6,262 nt of DNA from Candidatus Woesebacteria bacterium (GTDB taxonomy: Bacteria > Patescibacteriota > Microgenomatia > UBA8517), in NCBI GenBank assembly GCA_027327685.1, contig DAHVYL010000045.1, forward strand, positions 1-6,262, read 5' to 3'. Shown piece after piece: positions 1 through 6,125 of this stretch; the first letter of the stretch is position 1; every line of letters starts with the position of its first letter. The translations under genes and the position numbers were made by a program. Under the pieces are notes generated by a model, which saw only the letters and a program-made list of their open reading frames with translations, searched no databases and was not told the origin of the DNA.

Positions 1-37
1 GTTCGTATTTACAGCTGTCGTTTGTTTCTTAAAGTTC

Positions 38-52
38 AAGTGCAAAGCACTT
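38..52. repeat. Short perfect inverted repeat upstream of the rRNA leader
   Basis: AAGTGC (38-43) and GCACTT (47-52) form a six-base-pair hairpin with a three-base AAA loop. No T-run follows on either strand, so a complete intrinsic terminator is not supported. It could be the end of an upstream unit or a binding site next to the candidate rRNA promoter. The rest of 1-185 has no open frame or RNA gene that I can recognise. Confidence 0.35.
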
Positions 53-81
53 TAAAATCCAAAGATTCAGGTTAATACAAT
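52..81 (+). promoter_or_regulatory. Weak candidate promoter for the 16S rRNA unit
   Basis: TTAAAA (52-57, 4 of 6 to the -35 consensus), an 18-base spacer and TACAAT (76-81, 5 of 6 to the -10 consensus) would start transcription near 88. The start must lie upstream of 186, because the leader arm of the processing stem begins there. No better -35/-10 pair was found in 1-185, but the match is modest in an AT-rich stretch. Confidence 0.3.
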
Positions 82-185
82 TTTCCCAAGCCTCTGTGCG
101 AAGTTTGGGAATAGAGCAGATATTATTAGGCGAGATTCGTCCTCCTTCGCTTTTAGCAGAGCTTCGGCGGGACATCGCGCTATTT

Positions 186-222
186 TTAATATTAATTTAG
201 AGCTCGAAATGTGACTGGAAGC
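186..222 (+). other. Leader arm of the pre-16S processing stem
   Basis: This segment pairs with 1821-1857 so that paired positions sum to 2043. The inner 16 pairs (207-222 with 1821-1836) are continuous with a single G-U. The outer part continues to 186, with mismatches only at 203, 194 and 191 and wobbles at 206, 204 and 202. Bacterial pre-16S transcripts are typically bracketed by such a duplex and cut by RNase III, so this is inferred to be the processing stem. Confidence 0.8.
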
Positions 223-262
223 AGGATCGTCCCAATCGGATATTTATATCTGTTGCGGGGCA

Positions 263-1732
<1,470 letters not shown>

Positions 1733-1747
1733 CTAAGGAGATGACTT

Positions 1748-1765
1748 TCACCAATTTATTGGTGA
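1748..1765 (+). other. Trailer hairpin just after 16S
   Basis: TCACCAA (1748-1754) and TTGGTGA (1759-1765) pair perfectly around a short AT loop, 16 bases after the mature 3' end and inside the region enclosed by the processing stem. No T-run follows, so it is not a terminator. A second A/T hairpin (1792-1811, T-run against A-run) follows. Both are probably structural elements of the pre-rRNA trailer. Confidence 0.5.
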
Positions 1766-1820
1766 CTGTTACACCCCCATTTTAAATTACGGGTTTTTTG
1801 GTTAAAAAACTATAAACAAA

Positions 1821-1857
1821 GCTTTCAGTCACATTTTGGATTCTAAATAAAAATTAA
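1821..1857 (+). other. Trailer arm of the pre-16S processing stem
   Basis: This is the complement of 186-222. The core GCTTTCAGTCACATTT (1821-1836) pairs with 207-222, and the outer part ending near 1857 pairs back to 186. It lies about 90 bases after the mature 16S end and before the terminator at 1903. That placement shows the primary transcript covers at least 186-1857 and is processed as a 16S-only precursor. Confidence 0.8.
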
Positions 1858-1902
1858 CTTTAATTCTTTGGAGAGAAGCATGATTCCTTCGGGATCTCAA
1901 GC

Positions 1903-1932
1903 AAAAATCCTCGCTTTTGGCGGGGATTTTTT
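1903..1932 (+). terminator. Intrinsic terminator of the 16S unit
   Basis: AAAAATCCTCGC (1903-1914) pairs with GCGGGGATTTTT (1920-1931) with one U-G pair, around loop TTTTG. The T-run at 1927-1932 completes a strong rho-independent terminator. A small hairpin with a UUCG tetraloop (1882-1896) precedes it. Its position right after the processing stem means 16S transcription ends here without reaching a 23S gene. Confidence 0.85.
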
Positions 1933-1992
1933 GTGGAAAACTAATGGATAAATAAGAGAAGTGAGCCTTAATGAAGATATTAAACTTTCTTT

Positions 1993-2031
1993 GGTGGAGC
2001 ACTTTATTAAATTTCAATAAAATGCTCCACC
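1993..2031 (-). terminator. Long stem-loop after the LPXTG gene, probable terminator or mRNA 3' end
   Basis: Sixteen-base arms (1993-2008 and 2016-2031) enclose a seven-base loop. The only imperfect pair (2002/2022) is a G-U wobble if read from the minus strand but a C-A mismatch from the plus strand, which favours minus-strand RNA. It begins 14 bases after the stop of the 2046-2768 gene. No T-run follows on the minus strand, so it is either a stem-only terminator or a 3'-end stabiliser. Its outer GGTGGA/TCCACC matches the stem at 5106-5165. Confidence 0.55.
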
Positions 2032-2045
2032 TGAAGCAAAGAGAC

Positions 2046-2768
2046 CTATTGTTTAAATTTGAGAGCTAATCCTGCAATCATCAAGAGAACACCCCCGATG
2101 GTGAAGACAGCTCTTCCGACCGGCGTAGGTCCGGAACTCAAATCAGCGCCTGTAATAGGCAATATTTCTGGTGTGCTTGCCGGCGGAATGGGTAATGTCG
2201 AGATCGGTGTTGCCGTCAGCGTTGGGTCAGGTGGTGGGGTAGTGGACGTCGGTGTTTCTGGCGTATTAGTTGATGTTGGATCAACTAATGTGGCGGTCGC
2301 CGTGGTCGTTGGAACCTGTGTTTCTGTAGGAACTTCAGGTGTGTTGGTCTGCGTCGGATCACTTGGTGTTTCGGTCGGATCCGGTGTTTCTGTTGGCGGT
2401 ACAACCGTGTAGGTTGGTGTCGGATCGGTTCCACCTGTGCAGTGACTCAACTGAAGGTGGTTACGCGAATCTCCCTCGCCCGTGTAACTTACATAAGCTG
2501 TGGAATCCGCACTGATTGAACCAACACTATCAAACCACCAAGAGCCATCATTGCCGTTTTGGGTCAATGAGTAACTGGCGTCATTTACATTTCCGGTTCC
2601 GCCGGTTATGTTGAATGACGGGGCAACCACCCAATGTCCTCCGTCTGTGCAAGGCAAATTCTCACTTCCTTGCCCTTCCCAATCAATGACCCCGTCAGCC
2701 TGAACGGGTATTTGTACTATTCCGAAAACAAATAGTACCGCGGCTATTACGAACAGGAATTTTTTCAT
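2046..2768 (-). CDS. Secreted cell-surface protein with Thr/Pro stalk and LPITG sortase signal
   Basis: The 240-aa product has a complete sortase-substrate layout. Residues 1-24 are a Sec signal peptide (MKKFLF, then a hydrophobic core ending VQA). Residues 25-113 form a Gly/Ser/Asn/Trp-rich probable beta domain with only two cysteines, Cys40 and Cys110, which could form a disulfide. Residues 114-202 are a low-complexity Thr/Pro/Glu stalk with repeated TPxxPT-like units. LPITG at 203-207 is followed by a hydrophobic helix (220-236) and the tail KFKQ. In the known pathway, sortase cuts between T and G and attaches the protein to the cell surface. No sortase gene is in this window. The N-terminal domain is not one I recognise, so binding or adhesion is only a guess. 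The start is fixed by a perfect AAGGAGG five bases upstream. A separate promoter lies at 2863-2891, so it need not depend on the upstream ATPase gene. Confidence 0.88.
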   Translation of the reverse strand: MKKFLFVIAAVLFVFGIVQIPVQADGVIDWEGQGSENLPCTDGGHWVVAPSFNITGGTGNVNDASYSLTQNGNDGSWWFDSVGSISADSTAYVSYTGEGDSRNHLQLSHCTGGTDPTPTYTVVPPTETPDPTETPSDPTQTNTPEVPTETQVPTTTATATLVDPTSTNTPETPTSTTPPPDPTLTATPISTLPIPPASTPEILPITGADLSSGPTPVGRAVFTIGGVLLMIAGLALKFKQ

Positions 2769-2773
2769 TTTAT

Positions 2774-2780
2774 CCTCCTT
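2774..2780 (-). promoter_or_regulatory. Perfect Shine-Dalgarno of the LPXTG gene
   Basis: The minus strand reads AAGGAGG, fully complementary to the CCTCCTT at 1725-1731 in this window's own 16S rRNA. It sits five bases before the ATG at 2768 and fixes that start. Confidence 0.9.
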
Positions 2781-2822
2781 GGATAAACGTGCCTAATAAA
2801 GTCTCTTCGCTTTTTAAAGAAC

Positions 2823-2865
2823 AAAAATCCCATAAACCCGCGATTGGGCTTATTGAATGGGGATT
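2823..2865 (-). terminator. Intrinsic terminator after the ATPase gene
   Basis: Read on the minus strand, AATCCCCAT (2865-2857) pairs with ATGGGATT with one bulged C. An inner AAGCCC/GGGTTT stem encloses AATCGC, and a short T-run (2827-2823) follows. It starts about 28 bases beyond the stop codon of the 2894-5041 gene, the expected place for its terminator. Its outer left arm overlaps the -10 box of the next gene's promoter. Confidence 0.6.
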
Positions 2866-2891
2866 ATAGACCCAAAAGTCAAATATTACAA
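2863..2891 (-). promoter_or_regulatory. Promoter of the LPXTG surface-protein gene
   Basis: On the minus strand TTGTAA (2891-2886, 4 of 6 to consensus), a 17-base spacer and a perfect TATAAT (2868-2863) lie directly after the ATPase stop codon. The predicted start is near 2856, giving an 88-base 5' untranslated region. Transcripts begun here lack the outer left arm of the overlapping terminator and so should escape it. Confidence 0.65.
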
Positions 2892-2893
2892 GA

Positions 2894-5041
2894 TTATGGG
2901 GTATTAGTTTTACTGGACCATCTCTGACGGCTTGCCTGAATGGTTTTTTCCTTATTCAAATTGCTGGAAATTGGCAGAGGAAGAGTGGTGGCCACAAATG
3001 GCCTTGTAACCTGCCCGTCAACCGTCATCTTGGCTGCAATTTGATATTTGCCCAGGTTTATAAGATCCTGTGTAGAAAACACTTCTGCGAACTCTTTGTT
3101 CAGTATATCGGCATCATTTGCTCCAACAGCAAATGTCATAACGGTACCGGCATTTCCTAGGATCGCCTTGGTGACCTCTTCCGGAATTTGGGCCATATAT
3201 TGATTTGCAAGCATAATATCAAGCCTGTATTTTCTAGCTTCACTCATGATTTTAATAAAACTCCCCGTAGCAAAATTTTGGAACTCGTCGACGTATAAAT
3301 AAAAATCACGCCTATTCTCTTCGGTTAATCCAACCCTATGCATGGCAGCAAGCTGAAATTTGGTAATGAGCATGGCGCCGAGTAGTGCCGCATTGTCTTC
3401 TCCCAATCGTCCCTGGGAAAGATTGGCAAGAAGGATTTTTCCATCGTTCATAACATCATCAAGTTTTATTGAACTTTTAGGTTGCCCGATAACGGTTCTT
3501 ATCAAAGGCGAGGTTACAAATTGTCCGACTTTATTCAAGATCGGGGAAATAGCCTCGGCTTGAAGCCTTTCCGGCATTTTGTCGAATTCATCCCGCCAAA
3601 AGGCCAACATCGAAGGATCACTGATTGTGTTTTCAACTTTTTGTCTGAAGGCCTTATTGGTAAGAAGCAGGGGAACATCCTTCAAAGTGGAGTTGGGAAC
3701 CAGGGCAAGTGTGTAGAGAGAATTTCTTAGGATATATTCAAGTCTCGGACCCCAGGAGAAGCCAAATATCTTGTTGAAAATTGAAACAATTCCGGAGACG
3801 ACAAGCTCAGCCTCTTCATTATTGGTTACTTCAAGAGGATTGATAACAATGGGGTAGGAAGTGTCCGCCGGATTGAAATAAATAACGTCGTTAATTCTTC
3901 TTTTGGGGATGTAATTTAAAATGATGTCGCAAAGATCTCCATGAGGGTCGATTATGGCCAACCCCCGATCTTTTTTTAGATCGTCAATTGCCATATTGGC
4001 AATGAGAGTCGACTTTCCCGTACCTGTTTTTCCTATTGCCCAGATGTGACGTCTTCGATCAATATCTTTAATCCCAAAAATCGTATCTTTATTTTTGAAA
4101 ATAGTCTTACCGAAAAAATTGATGTGGGCTTTATCCTCTTCGGTGGCCGTGATTGCATTAGGAAGATTCTCCGGGGGCTCGGAAAGAACTTTTGTACCCC
4201 AAGCAATTCCGGTTGTTTTGATTTTTTCTGATGGAAGATGCCAGAGAGTCGCCAATTCGAGAATATTAAGCACATTGTTTCCGCTTACCGATCGGGCAAG
4301 CGCCCCGCCAACTTTCTTGGAGCGGTTGGTGAATGGTGATTGATGATTGATAGAAAAGTGGTTGCCATCGGATCTGGTAAATACCCCAAATGCCGAACTT
4401 AGTTCTGTTAGGGATTTATTCGTGTTGCCAATAAGTCTAATCGAAGTCTTAAAACCCGGATAAGAAATCTTTTCAATAATTACATTTTTATCCGATCTTG
4501 GGGAGTAAGTACCATCCTCATTTTTGGTGCCATAGTCAGCATATGAAGCTCCCCGCGACTGCCATTTAGCAGAAGTTGCCTCAAGTGCAACTTGGACAAG
4601 AATCATTTCTGTCGGCTCCGCCTTTGAGAGAACCGAAAGAATAGAACTTAGGGGATCGATGTCCGTAAACTTGTCATATGTTCCGATTGGATAAAAACTA
4701 CCCTTTGAAAGTTTTAGTTCTTTGACGTGTAAGTCGGGTATAGGAGACCCTTCGTGCGTCAAAGGGTCGTCTATTTTCTCAATAACAACAAGCGGGTAGT
4801 TACTTTGAATCTGATTTTCCAGGAATGTGACCAAACTGGTGTCACAGGTTACCATGAACCTGATTTGTTGATTGACGGAGGCAATTTCCAGAGCGAGCGC
4901 CGGGGCTTTGACCCCAAGGAACTTTTGGAAAGATGAGACCGCGTTAATTTGAGTTAAGGTAGACAAAAAAGTTTTTGCAGCTTCGGGAGTCACCTCAATG
5001 TTTCTGGGAAGCTTCAAAAAGAGAGTGGTCAGGTTTTGCAT
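2894..5041 (-). CDS. VirD4/TraD/HerA-type DNA-translocating ATPase (type IV secretion coupling-protein-like)
   Basis: This 715-aa protein has an N-terminal region (about 1-300) I cannot assign, then a RecA-like motor. The Walker A motif is GKTGTGKST at 337-345. IDPHGD at 364-369 is typical of VirD4-like proteins. Walker B is LYVDEFQNF at 582-590 (Asp585, Glu586), followed by SEARKYRLDIMLANQ with Gln614 as the likely sensor. Members of this superfamily hydrolyse ATP to pump DNA or protein through a membrane pore, and they couple substrates to type IV secretion or conjugation machines. HerA relatives work in DNA end processing. I see no hydrophobic transmembrane segment, unlike classical VirD4, so it would be soluble or held by partners. 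No relaxase, VirB or pilus gene is nearby, so conjugation is not shown. No Shine-Dalgarno precedes ATG 5041. A perfect TATAAT ends eight bases upstream, suggesting a leaderless mRNA. The next in-frame Met is about 60 residues inside, so this start stands. Confidence 0.88.
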   Translation of the reverse strand: MQNLTTLFLKLPRNIEVTPEAAKTFLSTLTQINAVSSFQKFLGVKAPALALEIASVNQQIRFMVTCDTSLVTFLENQIQSNYPLVVIEKIDDPLTHEGSPIPDLHVKELKLSKGSFYPIGTYDKFTDIDPLSSILSVLSKAEPTEMILVQVALEATSAKWQSRGASYADYGTKNEDGTYSPRSDKNVIIEKISYPGFKTSIRLIGNTNKSLTELSSAFGVFTRSDGNHFSINHQSPFTNRSKKVGGALARSVSGNNVLNILELATLWHLPSEKIKTTGIAWGTKVLSEPPENLPNAITATEEDKAHINFFGKTIFKNKDTIFGIKDIDRRRHIWAIGKTGTGKSTLIANMAIDDLKKDRGLAIIDPHGDLCDIILNYIPKRRINDVIYFNPADTSYPIVINPLEVTNNEEAELVVSGIVSIFNKIFGFSWGPRLEYILRNSLYTLALVPNSTLKDVPLLLTNKAFRQKVENTISDPSMLAFWRDEFDKMPERLQAEAISPILNKVGQFVTSPLIRTVIGQPKSSIKLDDVMNDGKILLANLSQGRLGEDNAALLGAMLITKFQLAAMHRVGLTEENRRDFYLYVDEFQNFATGSFIKIMSEARKYRLDIMLANQYMAQIPEEVTKAILGNAGTVMTFAVGANDADILNKEFAEVFSTQDLINLGKYQIAAKMTVDGQVTRPFVATTLPLPISSNLNKEKTIQASRQRWSSKTNTP

Positions 5042-5049
5042 ACAATACC

Positions 5050-5078
5050 ATTATATATGGTTAACGGCTAATGTTTAA
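5050..5078 (-). promoter_or_regulatory. Promoter of the ATPase gene, implying a leaderless mRNA
   Basis: On the minus strand a perfect TATAAT (5055-5050) is preceded at 17 bases by TTAAAC (5078-5073, 3 of 6 to consensus). The predicted transcription start, near 5043, falls within two bases of the ATG at 5041. No ribosome-binding site is present between them. The -35 is weak, so the call rests mainly on the -10 and the missing ribosome-binding site. Confidence 0.5.
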
Positions 5079-5105
5079 TACTAATGATTGACAATAAAAA
5101 TTACT

Positions 5106-5165
5106 GGTGGAACCGTTACTCTTGAAATATTAGAAAACTAATATTTTTTGATTGGCGGTTCCACC
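5106..5165. repeat. 60-base inverted repeat (long hairpin) after the 55-aa ORF
   Basis: GGTGGAACCG (5106-5115) and CGGTTCCACC (5156-5165) are perfect arms. An inner perfect stem, AAATATTA (5125-5132) with TAATATTT (5139-5146), caps it with loop GAAAAC. The segment between is partly paired with wobbles. Read on the minus strand it starts 19 bases after the stop of the 55-aa ORF and is followed within a few bases by TTTTT, so it may terminate that unit. The wobbles between the two perfect stems are G-U only in plus-strand RNA, so direction is uncertain. Confidence 0.65.
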
Positions 5166-5184
5166 TTGCGGGGAAGGAAATTAT

Positions 5185-5352
5185 CTATTTTGGAATTAGA
5201 ATTACCAACATGGCGATCACAACAATAAATAATATTAGGATATCCAAAATGGTAAATTTGGCTCTTTTGATTAACCTAACAGTTGGACCTGAAAATACCA
5301 GGAGACCCAAAATGAGCAGGATAGCTGTAGGATCCAAAATGCGATCATTCAT
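5185..5352 (-). CDS. Small two-helix membrane protein, 55 aa
   Basis: Not a family I recognise. Two hydrophobic segments (about 9-25, TAILLILGLLVFSGPTV, and 33-53) are joined by a basic loop, RLIKRAK (26-32). By the positive-inside rule this gives a helical hairpin with its turn in the cytoplasm and both ends outside. The charged tail is only Pro-Lys. The start is taken at ATG 5352, because AGGAGG lies six bases upstream on the minus strand. An in-frame ATG at 5394 would add 14 residues but lies in the T-run of the preceding terminator. The FSGP motif after the first helix is loosely like the FGP of TatA, but a second membrane helix and no amphipathic helix argue against TatA. It sits between tRNA-Ile and the ATPase gene. 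No convincing promoter was found: TTGGTT and CATAAA with a 17-base gap at the terminator are only weak matches. Confidence 0.72.
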   Translation of the reverse strand: MNDRILDPTAILLILGLLVFSGPTVRLIKRAKFTILDILILFIVVIAMLVILIPK

Positions 5353-5382
5353 AACCTTCCTCCTTTTCTGATTTTTATGTGC

Positions 5383-5414
5383 TAAAAAAAACAAAAAACC
5401 AACGCAATTGTTGG
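5383..5414 (-). terminator. Intrinsic terminator of the tRNA-Ile unit
   Basis: On the minus strand CCAAC, loop AATTGC and GTTGG (5414-5399) are followed by a run of T's interrupted once by G (5398 down to 5384). It lies about 48 bases after the 3' end of tRNA-Ile and separates it from the 55-aa ORF. Confidence 0.85.
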
Positions 5415-5461
5415 GATTGGGTTATTATACTATGGGAGCTGACTGGAATCAAACCTTTGGG

Positions 5462-5533
5462 TGGGTGCGCATGGGATCGAACCATGGACCTCGTTCTTAT
5501 CAGGAACGCGCTCTACCACTGAGCCACGCACCC
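5462..5533 (-). tRNA. trnI: tRNA-Ile (GAU)
   Basis: The minus strand folds into a clean cloverleaf of 72 nt. The acceptor is GGGTGCG/CGCACCC, the D arm GCTC-AGTGGTA-GAGC, and the anticodon stem CGTTC/GAACG around CTGATAA, giving anticodon GAT (plus-strand ATC at 5499-5501). The variable loop is AGGTC and the T arm CATGG-TTCGATC-CCATG. The discriminator A is at 5462. The genome continues CCC rather than CCA, so the CCA end would have to be added by enzyme. It reads isoleucine AUC/AUU codons. This isoacceptor is normally found in the 16S-23S spacer, but here it stands alone, opposite in strand to 16S, with its own terminator at 5383-5414. Confidence 0.97.
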
Positions 5534-5545
5534 CCATCGGAGCAT

Positions 5546-5574
5546 ATTTTAACATGGCAAGTTCCTATATTCCA
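5546..5574 (-). promoter_or_regulatory. Weak candidate promoter of tRNA-Ile
   Basis: Minus-strand TAAAAT (5551-5546, 5 of 6 to -10) with TGGAAT (5574-5569, 3 of 6 to -35) at 17 bases would start transcription near 5539, six bases before the tRNA. The position is right but the -35 is poor. Confidence 0.35.
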
Positions 5575-5592
5575 TATTGGGTTAGAGTGGGC

Positions 5593-5621
5593 TTGACGCC
5601 TCGCGCCATTCAAGATATAAT
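5593..5621 (+). promoter_or_regulatory. Strong sigma70-type promoter
   Basis: TTGACG (5593-5598, 5 of 6), a spacer of exactly 17 bases and a perfect TATAAT (5616-5621) make the best promoter in the window. The predicted start is near 5628. It faces the 17-codon ORF at 5670, the terminator at 5751 and then the 74-aa ORF and tRNA-Ala, and is divergent from tRNA-Ile. Confidence 0.85.
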
Positions 5622-5669
5622 TCCCTTACCTTATCAATTTAGGGTAATCTTTTGAGTTCGGAAGACTTA

Positions 5670-5723
5670 ATGAAAACCATAAAGAAATTTTTCAAACAAA
5701 TTCTGCGCGTATTTCATGCGTAA
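5670..5723 (+). CDS. 17-aa basic amphipathic small ORF (possible leader or free peptide)
   Basis: The frame runs ATG to TAA and would encode MKTIKKFFKQILRVFHA. Ile4, Phe7, Phe8, Ile11, Leu12 and Phe15 fall on one helical face and Lys5, Lys6, Lys9 and Arg13 on the other, with three Phe and five Lys/Arg in total. A partial ribosome-binding site, GGAAG (5660-5664), lies five bases before the ATG, and it can be masked by a small hairpin with TCTTTT at 5648-5653. The ORF starts about 42 bases after the predicted transcription start and its stop is 27 bases before the terminator at 5751. Two readings are possible: a leader peptide of an attenuator, or a membrane-active or regulatory peptide. The ORF may also be chance inside a small RNA. 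No homologue is recognised. Confidence 0.4.
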   Translation: MKTIKKFFKQILRVFHA

Positions 5724-5750
5724 GATTTAGGAAAATTGGGGTTTTGTCAT

Positions 5751-5779
5751 AACCGGCACTCAGAAGGCCGGTTTTTTTT
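5751..5779 (+). terminator. Strong intrinsic terminator (or attenuator)
   Basis: AACCGGC (5751-5757) pairs perfectly with GCCGGTT (5767-5773) around ACTCAGAAG, with eight T's at 5772-5779. It ends a transcript of about 150 nt from the promoter at 5593-5621. The next ORF starts 19 bases later with no promoter of its own, so expression of that ORF and tRNA-Ala would need read-through. Confidence 0.9.
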
Positions 5780-5791
5780 CGCCGTAAGGCG
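5780..5791 (+). promoter_or_regulatory. Small GNRA hairpin over the ribosome-binding site
   Basis: CGCC-GTAA-GGCG is a four-base-pair stem with a GUAA (GNRA) tetraloop. The weak Shine-Dalgarno AAGG (5786-5789) of the next ORF lies in its loop and 3' arm, so folding would hinder translation start at 5798. Confidence 0.4.
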
Positions 5792-5797
5792 TAGTTT

Positions 5798-6022
5798 ATG
5801 AAACAACTGTCCGACAAAGAAAAATTGGTAGCACTTTTGAAAAAACTGGAGGAATATGAGGCTAAGGTAAATTTTCGCCTGAGTCATTTCAGGGGAGTTG
5901 CTCACGAGTCAGCATCGGGAGAACTGGCCTCAAGTGAACTCAAAGTCTTGCAAGATCATGTTGCAAGCTTAAAAGCCGAAATTAAAATTTTGGAGGCTAG
6001 GATTTCCGGGCCCAAAGTTTAA
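5798..6022 (+). CDS. Small coiled-coil protein, 74 aa, unknown function
   Basis: The product is highly charged and almost entirely helical. Helix one (about 3-30, with Leu10, Leu13, Leu14, Leu17 and Tyr20 spaced as heptads) is followed by a Gly/Ser/Ala-rich turn (about 33-45) and helix two (about 46-69, Leu48, Leu51, Val55, Leu58, Ile62, Leu65). It would fold as an antiparallel hairpin or a short dimeric coiled coil in the cytoplasm. I do not recognise a family. AAGG eight bases before the ATG is a weak ribosome-binding site and lies in a hairpin. A strong terminator is 19 bases upstream, so it depends on read-through from 5593. Its last five codons overlap the 5' end of the tRNA-Ala gene (6008-6022), so the two are presumably in one transcript, and tRNA processing would cut into the coding sequence. 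The orderly heptad pattern argues that it is a real gene. Confidence 0.65.
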   Translation: MKQLSDKEKLVALLKKLEEYEAKVNFRLSHFRGVAHESASGELASSELKVLQDHVASLKAEIKILEARISGPKV

Positions 6023-6080
6023 CTGGCTGAACGCGTCATTTGCAATGACGAGGTAGTGGGTTCGACCCCCACTGGGTCCA
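6008..6080 (+). tRNA. trnA: tRNA-Ala (UGC), slightly divergent
   Basis: A 73-nt cloverleaf. The acceptor GGGCCCA/TGGGTCC contains a G3-U70 wobble, the alanine identity element. The D arm is GTTT-AACTGGCT-GAAC. Anticodon stem CGTCA/TGACG surrounds TTTGCAA, giving anticodon TGC (6041-6043). The variable loop is AGGTA, the T arm GTGGG-TTCGACC-CCCAC, and the discriminator A is at 6080. CCA is not encoded. Position 8 is A instead of the near-universal U, and position 21 is U instead of A, so the usual 8-14-21 core triple is changed. This could mean a divergent functional tRNA or early decay, but all stems are intact. The first 15 bases are also the end of the 74-aa ORF. This isoacceptor normally sits beside tRNA-Ile in the 16S-23S spacer. 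Confidence 0.85.
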
Positions 6081-6082
6081 CA

Positions 6083-6125
6083 GGGCTAAAGGCAATTTAA
6101 GTAGGTTCGATTCCTACTAAGTCCG
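6083..6125 (+). ncRNA. tRNA-like minihelix (acceptor plus T arm only)
   Basis: Two bases after tRNA-Ala, GGGCTAA (6083-6089) pairs with TAAGTCC (6118-6124) at six of seven positions, including a G-U as the third pair. Inside is a perfect T arm, GTAGG-TTCGATT-CCTAC (6101-6117). Only 11 bases (6090-6100) stand where the D and anticodon arms should be. The following G6125 would be the discriminator. It may be a tRNA remnant from tandem duplication with a central deletion, or a deliberate tRNA mimic. No anticodon is present, so it cannot decode. Confidence 0.5.

Noticed and set aside
2059..2412. 117-codon plus-strand frame rich in Val and Gly
   Set aside because: It is the complement of the Thr/Pro stalk of the LPXTG protein; the Val/Gly repeats are a mirror of Thr/Pro codons.
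5106..5167. T-box riboswitch: the minus strand reads AAGGTGGAACCGCC and later CGGTTCCACC, much like a T-box and its terminator
   Set aside because: There is no room for Stem I and a specifier loop, because the 55-aa coding sequence ends only 19 bases before. The downstream gene is an ATPase, not a tRNA synthetase or amino-acid gene. The similarity is kept only as an inverted repeat.
5185..5352. TatA/E translocase subunit, because of a hydrophobic helix followed by FSGP and basic residues
   Set aside because: TatA has one membrane helix followed by an amphipathic helix. This protein has a second strong hydrophobic helix right after the basic loop.
5353..5394. Longer 69-aa start for the small membrane protein
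   Set aside because: The extra codons lie in and just after the tRNA-Ile terminator T-run, while the internal ATG at 5352 has AGGAGG six bases upstream.
6056..6125. Attachment-site duplication of a tRNA 3' end by an integrated element
   Set aside because: The two T-arm/acceptor segments differ at many positions, lie only 45 bases apart and no integrase gene is present.
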